Shown: positions 16,597 through 26,116, counted from the first letter of the stretch. The stretch is DNA of 64,000 nucleotides from Polaromonas sp. A23 (GCF_002001015.1 NZ_MUNO01000005.1:62001-126000), one strand, 5' to 3'. Program-made: numbers and translations. Notes: generated by a model not told the origin, from the letters alone.

Positions 16597-17583
16597 ATGA
16601 GAAACACCCAGACCTGGCAAGAAGCCCTGGTGGTCGCCACGCGAGACCTGACACCCACCGTGCGCGAGTTCGACATTCGTCCTGCAGAGGGCACGCCCGC
16701 CCCGTGGGATGCCGGCGCCCACATGCAGGTGCAGCTGCTGGTCAACAGCCAGGTGCAGACGCGCTGTTATTCGCTGGTCGGCCTGCCCGACGGCGTGAGC
16801 TACCGCATTGCCGTCAAGCGCATGGACGACGGCCGCGGCGGCTCGCGCGCGATGTGGCAGCTGGCCGTGGGTGACCGCTTGCAGGTCAGCGAGCCGCAAA
16901 ACCATTTTCAGCTGGATCTGTCGGCGCCGCATTACCTGCTGGTGGCCGGCGGCATAGGTATTACGCCGCTGGTGATGATGGCGCAGCAGCTGCGGGCGCA
17001 TGCGCTGAAGACGGGCGCCACGCTGCGCATGCTGTACGGCGTGCGCACGCAGGAAGAGCTGGCGTTTTTGCCGCTGCTGCGGGAAGCGCTTGGCGATGCG
17101 CTGCAGACTTTTGTCAGTGAGCGCGGCGAGGTGATGGATCTGGCCGGTGAAATTGCGGCGCTGCCTGCGGGCGCGCAGCTTTACACCTGTGGGCCGGTGG
17201 CCATGCTGGAAGCCCTGCGAAAAGCCTGGGCCCAGGCGGGGCGGCCGGCGGCCAATTTGCGCTTTGAAACCTTTGGCAGCAGCGGGCGCTTTGCGGCCCA
17301 GGCCTTTCGCGTGCTGGTGCCGCGCCAGCACATCGACATCATGGTGCCGGCCGGCAGCACGCTGCTCGACGCGCTGGAAAGTGCGGGGGTGGAAACCCTG
17401 TCGGACTGCCGCCGCGGCGAATGCGGGCTGTGCGCCATGGATGTGCTGGCGCTGGAAGGCGAGGCCGACCACCGCGATGTTTTTCTCAGCGAGCACGAAA
17501 AGCAGCAATGCAGCCGCATTTGCGCCTGTGTTTCGCGCGTGGTGGGCTCGGTGACGCTGGATTCGGCTTACCGGGCCGACTGA
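16597..17583 (+). CDS. vanB: VanB-like oxygenase reductase
   Basis: A 328-residue flavin and [2Fe-2S] reductase of the phthalate-dioxygenase-reductase type, passing electrons from NAD(P)H to the VanA-like oxygenase. Order: flavin domain with TRCYSLVG, NAD domain with GGIGITPL and YTCGPVAM, then a C-terminal plant-type ferredoxin domain with cysteines in CRRGECGLC and a fourth in the C-terminal EKQQCSRICACVSR region. All expected cofactor motifs are present. It follows the GntR gene by 23 bases. Confidence 0.92.
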   Translation: MRNTQTWQEALVVATRDLTPTVREFDIRPAEGTPAPWDAGAHMQVQLLVNSQVQTRCYSLVGLPDGVSYRIAVKRMDDGRGGSRAMWQLAVGDRLQVSEPQNHFQLDLSAPHYLLVAGGIGITPLVMMAQQLRAHALKTGATLRMLYGVRTQEELAFLPLLREALGDALQTFVSERGEVMDLAGEIAALPAGAQLYTCGPVAMLEALRKAWAQAGRPAANLRFETFGSSGRFAAQAFRVLVPRQHIDIMVPAGSTLLDALESAGVETLSDCRRGECGLCAMDVLALEGEADHRDVFLSEHEKQQCSRICACVSRVVGSVTLDSAYRAD

Positions 17584-17613
17584 GCTGATGCAGTCTTTCG
17601 ACCAGTCGCTCCG

Positions 17614-18756
17614 TCAATAACGGAGCTTGCCGTCGCTTCCGATCACCGCGATGTCCACAAAATTGCTGCCGATATTGCTTCTGGAAAAATCGACACGAAA
17701 GCCGCCGAAATCGATCTCGCCCATGGCCCTGAGTGTCTTCGCCAGCCCCGCAGCAGTGGGCTCTTTTTCAGTGTTGCGCTTCAATGCTTCGGCGACCGTG
17801 CGTGCTGAAAGGTAACCCTCCAGATGGAAGGACGTGTACTGTGTGAGTTGGGGGAACGAGCCTTTCATTGCAGCTTCGAAATCGCGGTGGATCGGCAGAG
17901 TGCGGCCATTCGGGTTGGGGTAGGTCTGCGCAATGCCAACACCACGCGCGCCTTCAACCCCCGCGAGCTTGACGATCAGCCCCGAAGGCACATAAGACAG
18001 CACAAAGATCGATTGCGAGACGCCGGCTTTTCGCAATGCCGCCACACCTTCGGCCATGAAACGCGGCGCCCCCAGGATCAGCACACCCTGTCCGCCAAGG
18101 GCGACGATCTGCTGGCTCGCAGTCGCCAGCGCCGGTGCATCGGGCGCTGACTTCACGCCCTTGAGTTCCAGTCCCGCGGTGCGGCTGGCCGCGTCCTGCG
18201 CCACGGCCATGCCCGAGGTACCAATGGGCAGATCCTGGTACAGCACCGACAGCCGCGTCATGCCGATGGTGCGCGAATGGGTGACCATTTTCTCGATTTG
18301 CTGTTTGTCGCCCGCACGGATGTGAAAGAGTTTGGGGTGGCCGGGCGCCCGGAAGCTTTCCGCGCCTGGAATGGCGTTCATCACAAGCACGTCGGCGTTG
18401 TCGAGGAGCTTGTCGTCGAGCAGGCGTTTGAGCGCGTTGGAGCCTATGGGTGAAAGCAGGGCCACCGGCTTTTTATCGAGTGACTTTTTGAACTGCTCGA
18501 CAAAACCATCGGCCGAATAGCGGTCATCGGCCTCGAAAAAACTGATTTTGCGCCCCCGGATGCCCTGTTTGTTGGCTTCGTTGACATAGGCCTTGATGCC
18601 CTGGTTGATCTCGGGTGCGTCGGGCACCGGAAGCACCGTGAATGGGCCGATCTGGCCCAGCACGATCTCTTGCGCGTTCACCGCTGGAATCACGGCCAGC
18701 GCGATGAGTACGAAAGCGGTGCGCATGGCGAGCAGTTTCACAGTTGTCTTTGTCAT
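17614..18756 (-). CDS. ABC transporter substrate-binding protein, LivK type (orphan)
   Basis: A 380-residue periplasmic binding protein of the branched-chain amino-acid/amide group. A signal peptide (TAFVLIALAVIPAVNAQE) ends near residue 29; the mature part starts IVLGQIGPFTVLPVPDAPEI with SGMAVAQDA and LSYVPSGLIV regions of the type I periplasmic fold. No permease or ATPase gene accompanies it. The C-terminus GSDGKLRY is echoed by the receptor at 62424-63554, so the two are paralogues. Given the catabolic surroundings it probably binds an aromatic acid rather than an amino acid, but this is inference. Confidence 0.85.
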   Translation of the reverse strand: MTKTTVKLLAMRTAFVLIALAVIPAVNAQEIVLGQIGPFTVLPVPDAPEINQGIKAYVNEANKQGIRGRKISFFEADDRYSADGFVEQFKKSLDKKPVALLSPIGSNALKRLLDDKLLDNADVLVMNAIPGAESFRAPGHPKLFHIRAGDKQQIEKMVTHSRTIGMTRLSVLYQDLPIGTSGMAVAQDAASRTAGLELKGVKSAPDAPALATASQQIVALGGQGVLILGAPRFMAEGVAALRKAGVSQSIFVLSYVPSGLIVKLAGVEGARGVGIAQTYPNPNGRTLPIHRDFEAAMKGSFPQLTQYTSFHLEGYLSARTVAEALKRNTEKEPTAAGLAKTLRAMGEIDFGGFRVDFSRSNIGSNFVDIAVIGSDGKLRY

Positions 18757-18954
18757 CGTGCCTCCGGCGATTAAGTCAATGTGTTTAGTTTAGGGAGATA
18801 TCTGGGATACTGATATATTAAAAATGCATAGCTGTTAGACCGTCTCCGGGCGTTCCAACGGCGGTTTGGCAAAGCGACAATCCGCAATGACCCCATGAGG
18901 AAACTGCCTACGCAGAGGTACCCTCATCCTTCAACATCAGAACTGGAGACTGAC

Positions 18955-19983
18955 ATGAACAAGAGAACCCTGATCAAGACGGCCGTGGCCGTCGCCACCC
19001 TGTGTGCGGCCAGCGCCGGTTTTGCACAACAGGTCACGCTTCGCCTGCACCAGATGCTGCCGCAGCAGGCCACCATTCCGGCCAAGGCACTGATTCCCTG
19101 GGCACAGAAGGTTGAGAAAGACTCCGGCGGCAAGATCAAGGTCCAGCTGTTTCATGCCATGCAACTTGGCGGTACGCCGCCTCAGCTGTTTGACCAGGCC
19201 CGTGACGGCGTGGTGGACCTGACCTGGACGGTGCTGGGCTACACGCCGGGCCGGTTCAACAAGTCGGAAGTGTTTGAGCTGCCCTTCATGAGCGGCAATG
19301 CCGAGCAGTCCTCGCGTGCGTTTCAGGAATACGTCGAGAAGTTCGCGGCGGACGAGTTCAAGGACATCAAGCTGATTGCCGTGCACACCCACGGCCCCGG
19401 GCTCTTTCACACCAAGACGCCAGTCACAGGGCTTGAGAGCCTGCGCGGCATGAAAATTCGCGGCGGCTCCCGCGTGATCAGCAACATGCTGACCAAGCTG
19501 GGCGCTACGCCGGTGGGCATGCCGGTGCCGGCAGTGACCGACGCGCTGTCCAAGGGCGTGATCGATGGCACCACGATTCCCTGGGAAGTAACGCCTGCGC
19601 TCAAGGTCAGCGAGCTGGTGAAGAACCACACCACCTTTGCCGGCAAGGAAGGCCTGTACACGCAGACCTTCGCGTTCTCGATGAACAAGGCGGCCTACGA
19701 GAAGTTGCCGGCTGACCTGAAGAAGGTGATTGACGCCAACTCCGGCATCGAAACCGCCGCCATGTTCGGCCGTGCCATGGACGAAGGTGACAAGGCAGGC
19801 CGCGCCATCGCTGAAAAAGCGGGTAACAACATTGTTGCGCTTGACCTGGCTGAGACGCAGCGCTGGCGCCGTACGGCATCCACGGTGGAAACCGACTGGG
19901 TTGCCGAAATGAAGGGCAAGAACATCGACGGTGCCAAGCTGGCCGCCGAAGCCCGTGCATTGATCTCCAAGCACCAACGATAA
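18955..19983 (+). CDS. dctP: TRAP transporter solute receptor, DctP family
   Basis: The 342-residue periplasmic receptor of a TRAP transporter. ATG 18955 was chosen because it opens a clear signal peptide (NKRTLIKTAVAVATLCAASA, cut near FAQQ); the longer open frame upstream does not encode one. DctP features are LPQQATIPAKALIPWAQKV, GLESLRGMKIRGGSRVISNM with the conserved Arg that anchors a carboxylate, and GVIDGTTIPWEV. It is followed by the two membrane subunits in one operon. The substrate is probably an organic or aromatic acid. Confidence 0.92.
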   Translation: MNKRTLIKTAVAVATLCAASAGFAQQVTLRLHQMLPQQATIPAKALIPWAQKVEKDSGGKIKVQLFHAMQLGGTPPQLFDQARDGVVDLTWTVLGYTPGRFNKSEVFELPFMSGNAEQSSRAFQEYVEKFAADEFKDIKLIAVHTHGPGLFHTKTPVTGLESLRGMKIRGGSRVISNMLTKLGATPVGMPVPAVTDALSKGVIDGTTIPWEVTPALKVSELVKNHTTFAGKEGLYTQTFAFSMNKAAYEKLPADLKKVIDANSGIETAAMFGRAMDEGDKAGRAIAEKAGNNIVALDLAETQRWRRTASTVETDWVAEMKGKNIDGAKLAAEARALISKHQR

Positions 19984-20085
19984 TTGGTGCGCAGGCCGCT
20001 TGCGGCCTGCCGGTTTTGCCTACAAACGCTGCTCCCGTTGTGCCGTCAAGGTCGGGGGAGTGGCTTACTCTTACATGGTGATGAA

Positions 20086-20562
20086 TTGAAGCTGCTTTCC
20101 CTGTTGGCCAGAGCCTGCGCGGTCCTGGCGGGTGTCATCCTGACCGTTATCACATTGATAACCTGCGTCAGCCTGATTGGACGCAACACGATTGGCACGA
20201 CGCTGGTCGGTGACTATGAGCTGACCGCTGCTGCCGCCGGTGCCGCGGTGGCGCTGTTTCTGCCTTGGTGCCAACTGCGGCGTGAAAATATCATCGTGGA
20301 CTTTTTCACTTCGCGCCTGTCTGCCGCAGCCAATAGCGGGTTGGACCGCTTTGGCAGCGCACTGATGGGCGCGGTGATGCTGCTGCTGGCCTGGCGCACC
20401 GCGGTGGGGGGGCTCAATGCCCTCAGTTCCAACTCCAGCACCATGATGCTTGGTTTTCCCGAGTGGATTGTCTACGCGCTCATGGTGCCCCCGATTGTGC
20501 TGGCCGGGGTGATCGCCCTGGCTCAGACTGTGTATGGCGATTTTTCGGAGCAGGGCCAATGA
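20086..20562 (+). CDS. dctQ: TRAP transporter small permease, DctQ family
   Basis: The small membrane subunit (158 residues from the TTG at 20086). That start gives MKLLSLLARACAVLAGVILT, the normal DctQ opening into the first of four membrane segments; no ATG or GTG is available in frame, and the open frame upstream to 19984 has no membrane or family character. Further segments lie around ELTAAAAGAAVALFLPW, LMGAVMLLLAWRTAVGG and WIVYALMVPPIVLAGVIAL. Its stop overlaps the DctM start (ATGA). The TTG start makes its translation likely weak or coupled. Confidence 0.85.
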   Translation: MKLLSLLARACAVLAGVILTVITLITCVSLIGRNTIGTTLVGDYELTAAAAGAAVALFLPWCQLRRENIIVDFFTSRLSAAANSGLDRFGSALMGAVMLLLAWRTAVGGLNALSSNSSTMMLGFPEWIVYALMVPPIVLAGVIALAQTVYGDFSEQGQ

Positions 20563-21878
20563 GTTCCTTGATGTTGGCGGGCCTTATTTTTGCCTGCATG
20601 CTGGTGTTGATGGCCGTTCGTGTGCCGATCGCCATTTCAATGTTTGTCGCCGGCGTGTTCGGCTACCTGTACCAGGTCGGCTTGGCGCCGTTCCTCAACA
20701 ACCTCAATGGCTTGGCGTATGCCCGGTTTGCGAGTTATGACCTCTCGGTGATTCCGCTGTTCATCCTGATGGGCAACTTCGCCACCCAGGGGGGTATTTC
20801 CAAGGCCCTGTTCCAGTTTGCGAGCGTGGTCATGGGGGGCTTTCGCGGCGGCCTGGCCATGGCAGCCGTGATGGCCAGCGCGGCCTTCGGCGCCATCTGC
20901 GGCTCGTCCATCGCCACCGCGGCCACCATCACCTCGGTGGCCCTGCCCGAGATGAAGCGCCACGGATATTCCGGGCGGCTCGCCACCGGCACACTGGCGG
21001 CAGGCGGCACGCTGGGCATCTTGATTCCGCCGTCCGTCCCGCTGGTGATTTACGCCATCCTGACCGAGCAGAACATCGCCAAGCTGTTTGCAGCGGCCAC
21101 CATCCCCGGCATCATTGCCATGTGCGGGTACATGGTCGCCATCGCCGTTTATGTGCGCCTGTTCCCTGGCCATGCGCCTGAGCATGACGACGACCGCCCG
21201 CGCATGACGCTGGCCGGCGTGATGGCCGTGGCGCCGATCGCTGTCATCTTCGCCATCGTGTTCGGCGGCATCTACGGCGGGCTGTTCACACCCACCGAAG
21301 GCGCGGGTGTGGGCGCGGCGGCCACCTTTGTCGCGGCCCTGCTGCGGCGCGAGTTGACGCTGCAGAAGATCAAGCTGTGCTTTTATTCCACTGCGGGCAG
21401 CAGCGCGATGATCTTCATGATCTTCATCGGCGCCGACATGATGAACACCGCCCTGGCCCTGACCCAGGTGCCGGCGCAACTGGCCAGCGTGATCCAGGGC
21501 TGGGGCGTGGCGCCGGTGCTGGTTGTGTCGGGCATTCTGCTGTTCTACGTGGTGTTGGGTGCGGTGATGGACGAGTTGTCCATGATCCTGCTGACCATCC
21601 CGATCTTTTTCCCGGTGGTGATGGGGCTGGACTTTGGCATGCCCAAGGAATCCGTTGCCATCTGGTTCGGCATCATGGTGCTGATGACGGTAGGTTTCGG
21701 CCTGCTGGCACCGCCGGTGGGGCTGAACGTCTATGTGGTCAATGGCATGGCCAAGGACGTGCCCATCTCGGAAAGCTACAAGGGCGTGATGCCCTTCCTG
21801 GTCAGTGACGTGTTGCGCACCATCCTGCTGCTCGCTTTTCCGCCCATATCGCTGTGGCTGGTGAAGTTTGTGGGCTGA
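20559..21878 (+). CDS. dctM: TRAP transporter large permease, DctM family
   Basis: A 439-residue integral membrane subunit of the DctM family, about 12 membrane segments, which forms the sodium-coupled transport channel with DctQ. Family features include MAVRVPIAISMFVAGVFGYL, AICGSSIATAATITSVALPE and TLGILIPPSVPLVIYAIL near the first half, and GLLAPPVGLNVYVVNG near the end. ATG 20559 overlaps the dctQ stop. A dispersed element copy (21904-21960) follows in the sense direction and may terminate the operon. Confidence 0.94.
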   Translation: MSSLMLAGLIFACMLVLMAVRVPIAISMFVAGVFGYLYQVGLAPFLNNLNGLAYARFASYDLSVIPLFILMGNFATQGGISKALFQFASVVMGGFRGGLAMAAVMASAAFGAICGSSIATAATITSVALPEMKRHGYSGRLATGTLAAGGTLGILIPPSVPLVIYAILTEQNIAKLFAAATIPGIIAMCGYMVAIAVYVRLFPGHAPEHDDDRPRMTLAGVMAVAPIAVIFAIVFGGIYGGLFTPTEGAGVGAAATFVAALLRRELTLQKIKLCFYSTAGSSAMIFMIFIGADMMNTALALTQVPAQLASVIQGWGVAPVLVVSGILLFYVVLGAVMDELSMILLTIPIFFPVVMGLDFGMPKESVAIWFGIMVLMTVGFGLLAPPVGLNVYVVNGMAKDVPISESYKGVMPFLVSDVLRTILLLAFPPISLWLVKFVG

Positions 21879-21903
21879 TGCGGGCGGAGCGCAGTTCGCG
21901 TGG

Positions 21904-21960
21904 TGCTATTGAATAGATAGCTAACTTCGTCCGGGTGCTGAGGGCTGGAGCCACTTTTTG
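21904..21960 (+). repeat. Dispersed element, copy H
   Basis: Reads GCTATTGAATAGATAGCTAA, CTTCGTCCGGGTGCTGAGGG and CTGGAGCCACTTTTTG. It lies 26 bases 3' of dctM in the sense direction and ends in a T-run. Confidence 0.75.
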
Positions 21961-22144
21961 TGGGCAAGCTCCTGCCTGAACACTGAAAATGGGTCATTCT
22001 GGCCGGCAGGGGCTTTGATCAATGTGTCATGCATATGTGATGCGTGCGTTATGTGTGTTTGTTCTGGCTGCTAGAGGGGTGCAAGGCTTTCGGCGCGTTG
22101 CGGTATCGGCCAGAATTTGACGATTCACCCTTAGGAGACATTCC

Positions 22145-23110
22145 ATGACTTTTCAACGCCTTGCCTGCAGTCTGCTGGTGTCCATGACCTTCGCTTCAGT
22201 GGCCATGGCGCAAACTTTTCCGAGCAAGCCGATTCGCATCGTGGTGCCTTTTGGCGCGGGTGGCGTGGCCGACCTGACGGCACGCACGGTGGCGCAGAAG
22301 CTGGGCGAATCGCTCGGTCAGGCCGTGGTCATCGACAACAAGCCGGGCGCAGGTGGCGTAGTGGCGGGTGATGCCGTGGCCAAGGCCGAGCCCGATGGCC
22401 ACACGCTGCTGCTGATGTCCAACGGCACGGCAGTCAGCGCGGGCCTCTTCAAGTCGCTGCCGTTCAATACTGCGCGCGATTTCGCTCCCATTTCCACTCT
22501 GGGTTTCTTTGACATTGCCATCATCACGCCCGCAGATTCAAAGTTCAAAAATCTGGGTGAGCTGCTGGCGTTTGCCAAGGCCAACCCCGGCAAGCTCAAC
22601 CTCGGCACCATCAACATCGGCAGCACACAGAACCTGGCGGGCGAACTGTTCAAGACCAGCTCTGGCGCGGACATGCAGATTGTTCCGTTCAACGGCACGC
22701 CGGCGGTGATCACCGCACTGCGTGGCGGGCAGGTTGATGCGGCAGTGGAAATCCTCGGGCCGGTGCTGCCGCAGATCAAGGCCAACGCGCTGCGCGCGCT
22801 TGCCGTCACCGGTGAAAAACGCGCCGCTGTGTTGCCCGACGTGCCCACGGCCAAAGAGAGCGGTTTGTCCGGCTTTGTCGCTTCCAGCTGGAACGCACTG
22901 GCTGCGCCCGCTAAAACCCCCAAAGACGTGATTGCCCGTCTGAACAAGGAGATCGCCGCTGCGGTCAATTCGCCGGACGTCAAGAAAAAACTGGCTGACC
23001 TGAACGTGGAAGCGCGCGCCAGTTCGCCCGAGCAGGCAGCTGAACTGCTGGCGAGCGAAACCAAGCGCTGGGGCGAGGTGATCGTTCGCGCGAAAATTCC
23101 TACTCAATAA
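22145..23110 (+). CDS. Bug-family tricarboxylate-type solute receptor (orphan)
   Basis: A 321-residue periplasmic receptor of the Bug/TctC family. A signal peptide ends at VAMAQTFP; the mature protein starts FPSKPIRIVVPFGAGGVADL, the family signature, followed by NKPGAGGVVAGDAVAKAEPD. No TctA/TctB membrane genes are nearby. Bug receptors are strongly expanded in Bordetella and Comamonadaceae, often beside catabolic genes. AGGAGA precedes the ATG. It is co-directional with the dehydrogenase gene 34 bases downstream. Confidence 0.92.
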   Translation: MTFQRLACSLLVSMTFASVAMAQTFPSKPIRIVVPFGAGGVADLTARTVAQKLGESLGQAVVIDNKPGAGGVVAGDAVAKAEPDGHTLLLMSNGTAVSAGLFKSLPFNTARDFAPISTLGFFDIAIITPADSKFKNLGELLAFAKANPGKLNLGTINIGSTQNLAGELFKTSSGADMQIVPFNGTPAVITALRGGQVDAAVEILGPVLPQIKANALRALAVTGEKRAAVLPDVPTAKESGLSGFVASSWNALAAPAKTPKDVIARLNKEIAAAVNSPDVKKKLADLNVEARASSPEQAAELLASETKRWGEVIVRAKIPTQ

Positions 23111-23144
23111 ACATACACGCTTGCCCGGTGAAGGAGACCTGTTC

Positions 23145-24047
23145 GTGAAGTTTGAAAACATTGGCATGGTGGGGTACGGCGAGGTCGGCAAAATTTTCAC
23201 GGCCGGCCTCAAAGACCAGGTAGCAAACATCAGCGCCTGGGATCTCAAGTTCGGCGCGCCCGCATTGCGGGAAGCCCAACTGGCTCATGCGGCGCAGGCG
23301 GGTGTGGCCGCTTGTGCTTCCATGGCCGAACTCTGTGCGCGTTCCGATCTCGTCATCTCGGCCGTCACTGCCTCCAACACGCTGGCCGTGGCGCAGGCAG
23401 CAGCGCCCCACATCCGGTCGGGCACTGTGTTTCTGGACCTTAACTCGGCTTCACCCGGAACCAAGCAGCAGGCCGCAGCACTGATTGATGCGGCCGGGGG
23501 CCGTTATGTGGAAGCTGGTGTGATGACCTCGGTGCCGCCTTATGGCATTCGTGTGCCCATGTTGCTGGGCGGCGCACTGGCTGCTGAGCTGTCGGGCGTG
23601 CTGAGCGCCTGGGGCATGGATGCGAAAGCGGTCAGCGAAAAGCTGGGTGTAGCCAGCGCCATCAAGATGTGCCGCAGCGTGATGATCAAGGGCCTGGAAG
23701 CGCTGGTGATCGAGAGCTACACCACCGCCCGGGCCTACGGCGTGGAAGACCATGTGCTGCCGACGCTGGCGGAAACCTTCCCCAGCATCGACTGGGAAAA
23801 GCAAGGCGCCTATTTCTTCAGCCGCGTGGTGCAGCACGGCCAGCGCCGCGCCGAGGAAATGCGCGAGGCCGCCAACACCGTGCACGAAGCCGGGCCGGGG
23901 TTCGACCCCTTCATGGCTTCGGCGATTGCCGACAAGCAGCAGTGGGTGGCCGACCAGGCCAAGGCCGGTGTGTTTGTTGGCGTGGGCAAAGATGCCCGCT
24001 GGCAGGACTACGCGGACCGCCTGCTGGCCGCTAAGCCAAAAGCCTAA
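23145..24047 (+). CDS. NAD(P)-binding dehydrogenase with DUF1932 C-terminus
   Basis: A 300-residue protein of the 6-phosphogluconate/beta-hydroxyacid dehydrogenase superfamily. The N-terminal Rossmann domain has GMVGYGEVGKIF (residues 8-19) and a substrate-loop-like DLNSASPGTKQQ segment. The C-terminal half has the DUF1932 form with KMCRSVMIKGLEALVIESYT, where the Lys is the usual catalytic position. A GTG start at 23145 was chosen because AAGGAG precedes it by eight bases. A hydroxyacid substrate linked to aromatic catabolism is likely but unknown. Its end overlaps the convergent Bug gene by four bases. Confidence 0.82.
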   Translation: MKFENIGMVGYGEVGKIFTAGLKDQVANISAWDLKFGAPALREAQLAHAAQAGVAACASMAELCARSDLVISAVTASNTLAVAQAAAPHIRSGTVFLDLNSASPGTKQQAAALIDAAGGRYVEAGVMTSVPPYGIRVPMLLGGALAAELSGVLSAWGMDAKAVSEKLGVASAIKMCRSVMIKGLEALVIESYTTARAYGVEDHVLPTLAETFPSIDWEKQGAYFFSRVVQHGQRRAEEMREAANTVHEAGPGFDPFMASAIADKQQWVADQAKAGVFVGVGKDARWQDYADRLLAAKPKA

Positions 24048-25030
24048 TCAGCCTTGACCCTACCCGACTGGATCACCGGTTTCCAGCGTGCAATTTCACT
24101 GACGATGTGTTTGCCGAAGGCCTCGGGTGTGGTCGGCGTGGCGACGGCTCCCTCGTTGGTCAGCCGCGTTTTGAGCTCTGCCGAATTCAGCGACAGATTG
24201 ATCTGCGTATTGAGCTTGGCAACAATCTCGCGCGGTGTGCCCGCGGGCGCCACAACGCCATACCACTGGTCGGCTTCGAAATTCTTGTAGCCCGCTTCGG
24301 CAACCGTGGGCAGATCCGGCAGGGCCGGGAGACGCTGCGGCGAAGAAACAGCAAGCGCGCGCAGCTGGCCGTTTTTGATCTGGCTCAGCACGGCAGGGGC
24401 ACCGGTGAACAGCACCTGGATCTGTCCACCGATCAGGTCGTTAACCGCTGGCGCCGTGCCGCGGTAGGGAATGTGCAGCAGCGAGGTGCCGGTCTGCAGC
24501 TTGAAGTATTCGGTGGCCAGATTGGCCGCGCTGCCGTTGCCGCCGGAACCGTAGTTGAGCTGACCGGGGCGCGACTTTGCCAGCGCCACCAGTTCTGTCA
24601 CGGAACGCGCCGCCACCTGCGGGTTCACCACCAGCACATTGGGGACACGCGCCACCCAGGCCACGGGCGCAAAACTTTTAATGGGGTCGTAAGGCAGGGA
24701 AGGGTAAAGCGAGGGGTTGACCGCCAGCGTGCCGATGTGGCCCATCAGCAGGGTGTAGCCATCGGCCGTGGCCTTGGCCACCTTGTCGGCACCCAGGCTG
24801 CCACCCGCGCCGGGCACGTTGTCGACGATGACGGCTTGCCCCCAGGATTTGGTCAGCTCCTGGCCGATGGCGCGTGCGAGGATGTCGGTGCTGCCGCCGG
24901 GCGTGAAAGGCACGACCAGACGAATGGGCTTGGTGGGGTAGGGTGTAGTGACGGCGGTGTTGCTTTGCGCGGCGGCGGTGCCAGCAGCCAGAACGATGGC
25001 GGCAAGAAACAATTTCTTGGTAAAAGGCAT
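24044..25030 (-). CDS. Bug-family solute receptor (orphan)
   Basis: A 328-residue TctC-like receptor. The signal peptide runs FLAAIVLAAGTAAAQS, and the mature part has YPTKPIRLVVPFTPGGSTDI and VDNVPGAGGSLGADKVAKA. It is transcribed leftward, 40 bases downstream of the LysR gene, so the two may share an operon. No membrane partners are present. It differs clearly from the Bug receptor at 22145, so the pair may serve different ligands. Confidence 0.92.
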   Translation of the reverse strand: MPFTKKLFLAAIVLAAGTAAAQSNTAVTTPYPTKPIRLVVPFTPGGSTDILARAIGQELTKSWGQAVIVDNVPGAGGSLGADKVAKATADGYTLLMGHIGTLAVNPSLYPSLPYDPIKSFAPVAWVARVPNVLVVNPQVAARSVTELVALAKSRPGQLNYGSGGNGSAANLATEYFKLQTGTSLLHIPYRGTAPAVNDLIGGQIQVLFTGAPAVLSQIKNGQLRALAVSSPQRLPALPDLPTVAEAGYKNFEADQWYGVVAPAGTPREIVAKLNTQINLSLNSAELKTRLTNEGAVATPTTPEAFGKHIVSEIARWKPVIQSGRVKAD

Positions 25031-25070
25031 GGGCTTGCTCCAAAAATGGGTTATTGCTGGTTTGTTGTTG

Positions 25071-26003
25071 TCAGATGTAAGGCTTGATGGCTTCGACCAC
25101 CACTGACTTGACCACTTCGATGGCCATTTTTTGGGTGTCTGTGCTGGCGCGGCGCGATGAGCGCACCAGCATCAGCTCGCTCATGATGCGTGGCGACCGG
25201 ATGTTGCGCAAGGTGTAGTGCGTCGGGTCGTCGACGTTGCTCAGCGTGTAGCTTGGCAACACGGCGTGGCCCATGCCTTCCCGGACCAGGCTCAGGATGG
25301 CGTTGAGTCCGTCGACTTCCAGCGCGATCTGCGGCTTGCAGCCGATGGTGATCATTTTGCTTTCGACCAGGATGCGAAAGGCATTCGGGCGGCTCGGCAG
25401 AATCAGGGGAAGGGCGGCGACATCGGCGAGGTTGATGGGCTGCCGCTTGTCGGAGATCTTCTTTTTGGCAGCGCCCGCTTTGACGCTGGCCCTGTGCGAA
25501 ATCAGCACCAGCTCTTCCGAGTGCAGCGTGGTGGTTTCCAGCTCGGGGGAGCGGTCGGAGTTGTAGAGCACGGCCATGTCGAGGTTGCCCACGCGCAGGC
25601 CCTCCAGCATCAGGATCGAAAAGCCTTCGGTCAGGGTCAGCTGGGCGTGTGGCAGCTGCTTCCTGAATGCCTGGGTTAGCGGCACCGTGATGAGCTTGGA
25701 CAGGCTGGGCGGCAGGCCGATGGACACACGGCCGGCCAGGCCGCCGCGCACGGCGCCCAGCTCTTCGCGAGCTACTTCCACCTGGTGCAGAATGCCGCGC
25801 CCATGCTTGAGCAGCAGCTTGCCGGCTTCGGTGGGAATCGCCCCGCGCCCGGTACGCGTCAGCAGGTTTTGCCGCAGCTCGACTTCAAGCAGACGAATCT
25901 GGCGGCTGAGGGCGGGTTGGGCAATGTCGAGCGCAATGGAGGCGCGTGTGAAGCTGCCCAGTTCGGCCACGCGCACGAAGTACTCGAGTTGCTTGAGGTC
26001 CAT
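25071..26003 (-). CDS. LysR-family regulator of the pmd operon
   Basis: A 310-residue LysR-type regulator. The helix-turn-helix reads MDLKQLEYFVRVAELGSFTR, ASIALDIAQPALSRQIRLLE (residues 1-40), followed by the effector domain. ATG 26003 gives the standard LysR N-terminus; the upstream extension lacks it. It is divergent from the protocatechuate 4,5-cleavage operon with a 113-base gap holding a LysR-like site (26026-26043). By position it is the expected activator of the pmd genes, with an aromatic or ring-cleavage metabolite as inducer. That role is inference. Confidence 0.9.
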   Translation of the reverse strand: MDLKQLEYFVRVAELGSFTRASIALDIAQPALSRQIRLLEVELRQNLLTRTGRGAIPTEAGKLLLKHGRGILHQVEVAREELGAVRGGLAGRVSIGLPPSLSKLITVPLTQAFRKQLPHAQLTLTEGFSILMLEGLRVGNLDMAVLYNSDRSPELETTTLHSEELVLISHRASVKAGAAKKKISDKRQPINLADVAALPLILPSRPNAFRILVESKMITIGCKPQIALEVDGLNAILSLVREGMGHAVLPSYTLSNVDDPTHYTLRNIRSPRIMSELMLVRSSRRASTDTQKMAIEVVKSVVVEAIKPYI

Positions 26004-26025
26004 GAGGATGTGCTTTGAAGTTTTG

Positions 26026-26043
26026 AATAACCTTTGGCTTATT
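26026..26043. promoter_or_regulatory. Candidate LysR site between the regulator and the pmd operon
   Basis: AATAA-N8-TTATT is a perfect interrupted dyad containing ATAAC at its left arm, as often seen in LysR operators. It is centred about 82 bases before the first operon ATG. A TATACC -10-like sequence lies about 13 bases further right (26056-26061). Confidence 0.5.
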
Positions 26044-26116
26044 ATGCCCAAATGTTATACCTGCTAGTCCGGTCGGTGCCTTTCCACCGGGCGCAGAACG
26101 AACCAGAATCTCCCCC

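Noticed and set aside
18810..18850. Possible extra copy of the dispersed element (ATTAAAAATGCATAGCTG)
   Set aside because: Only the first block matches; CTTGCGCCC and the GGGC block are missing.
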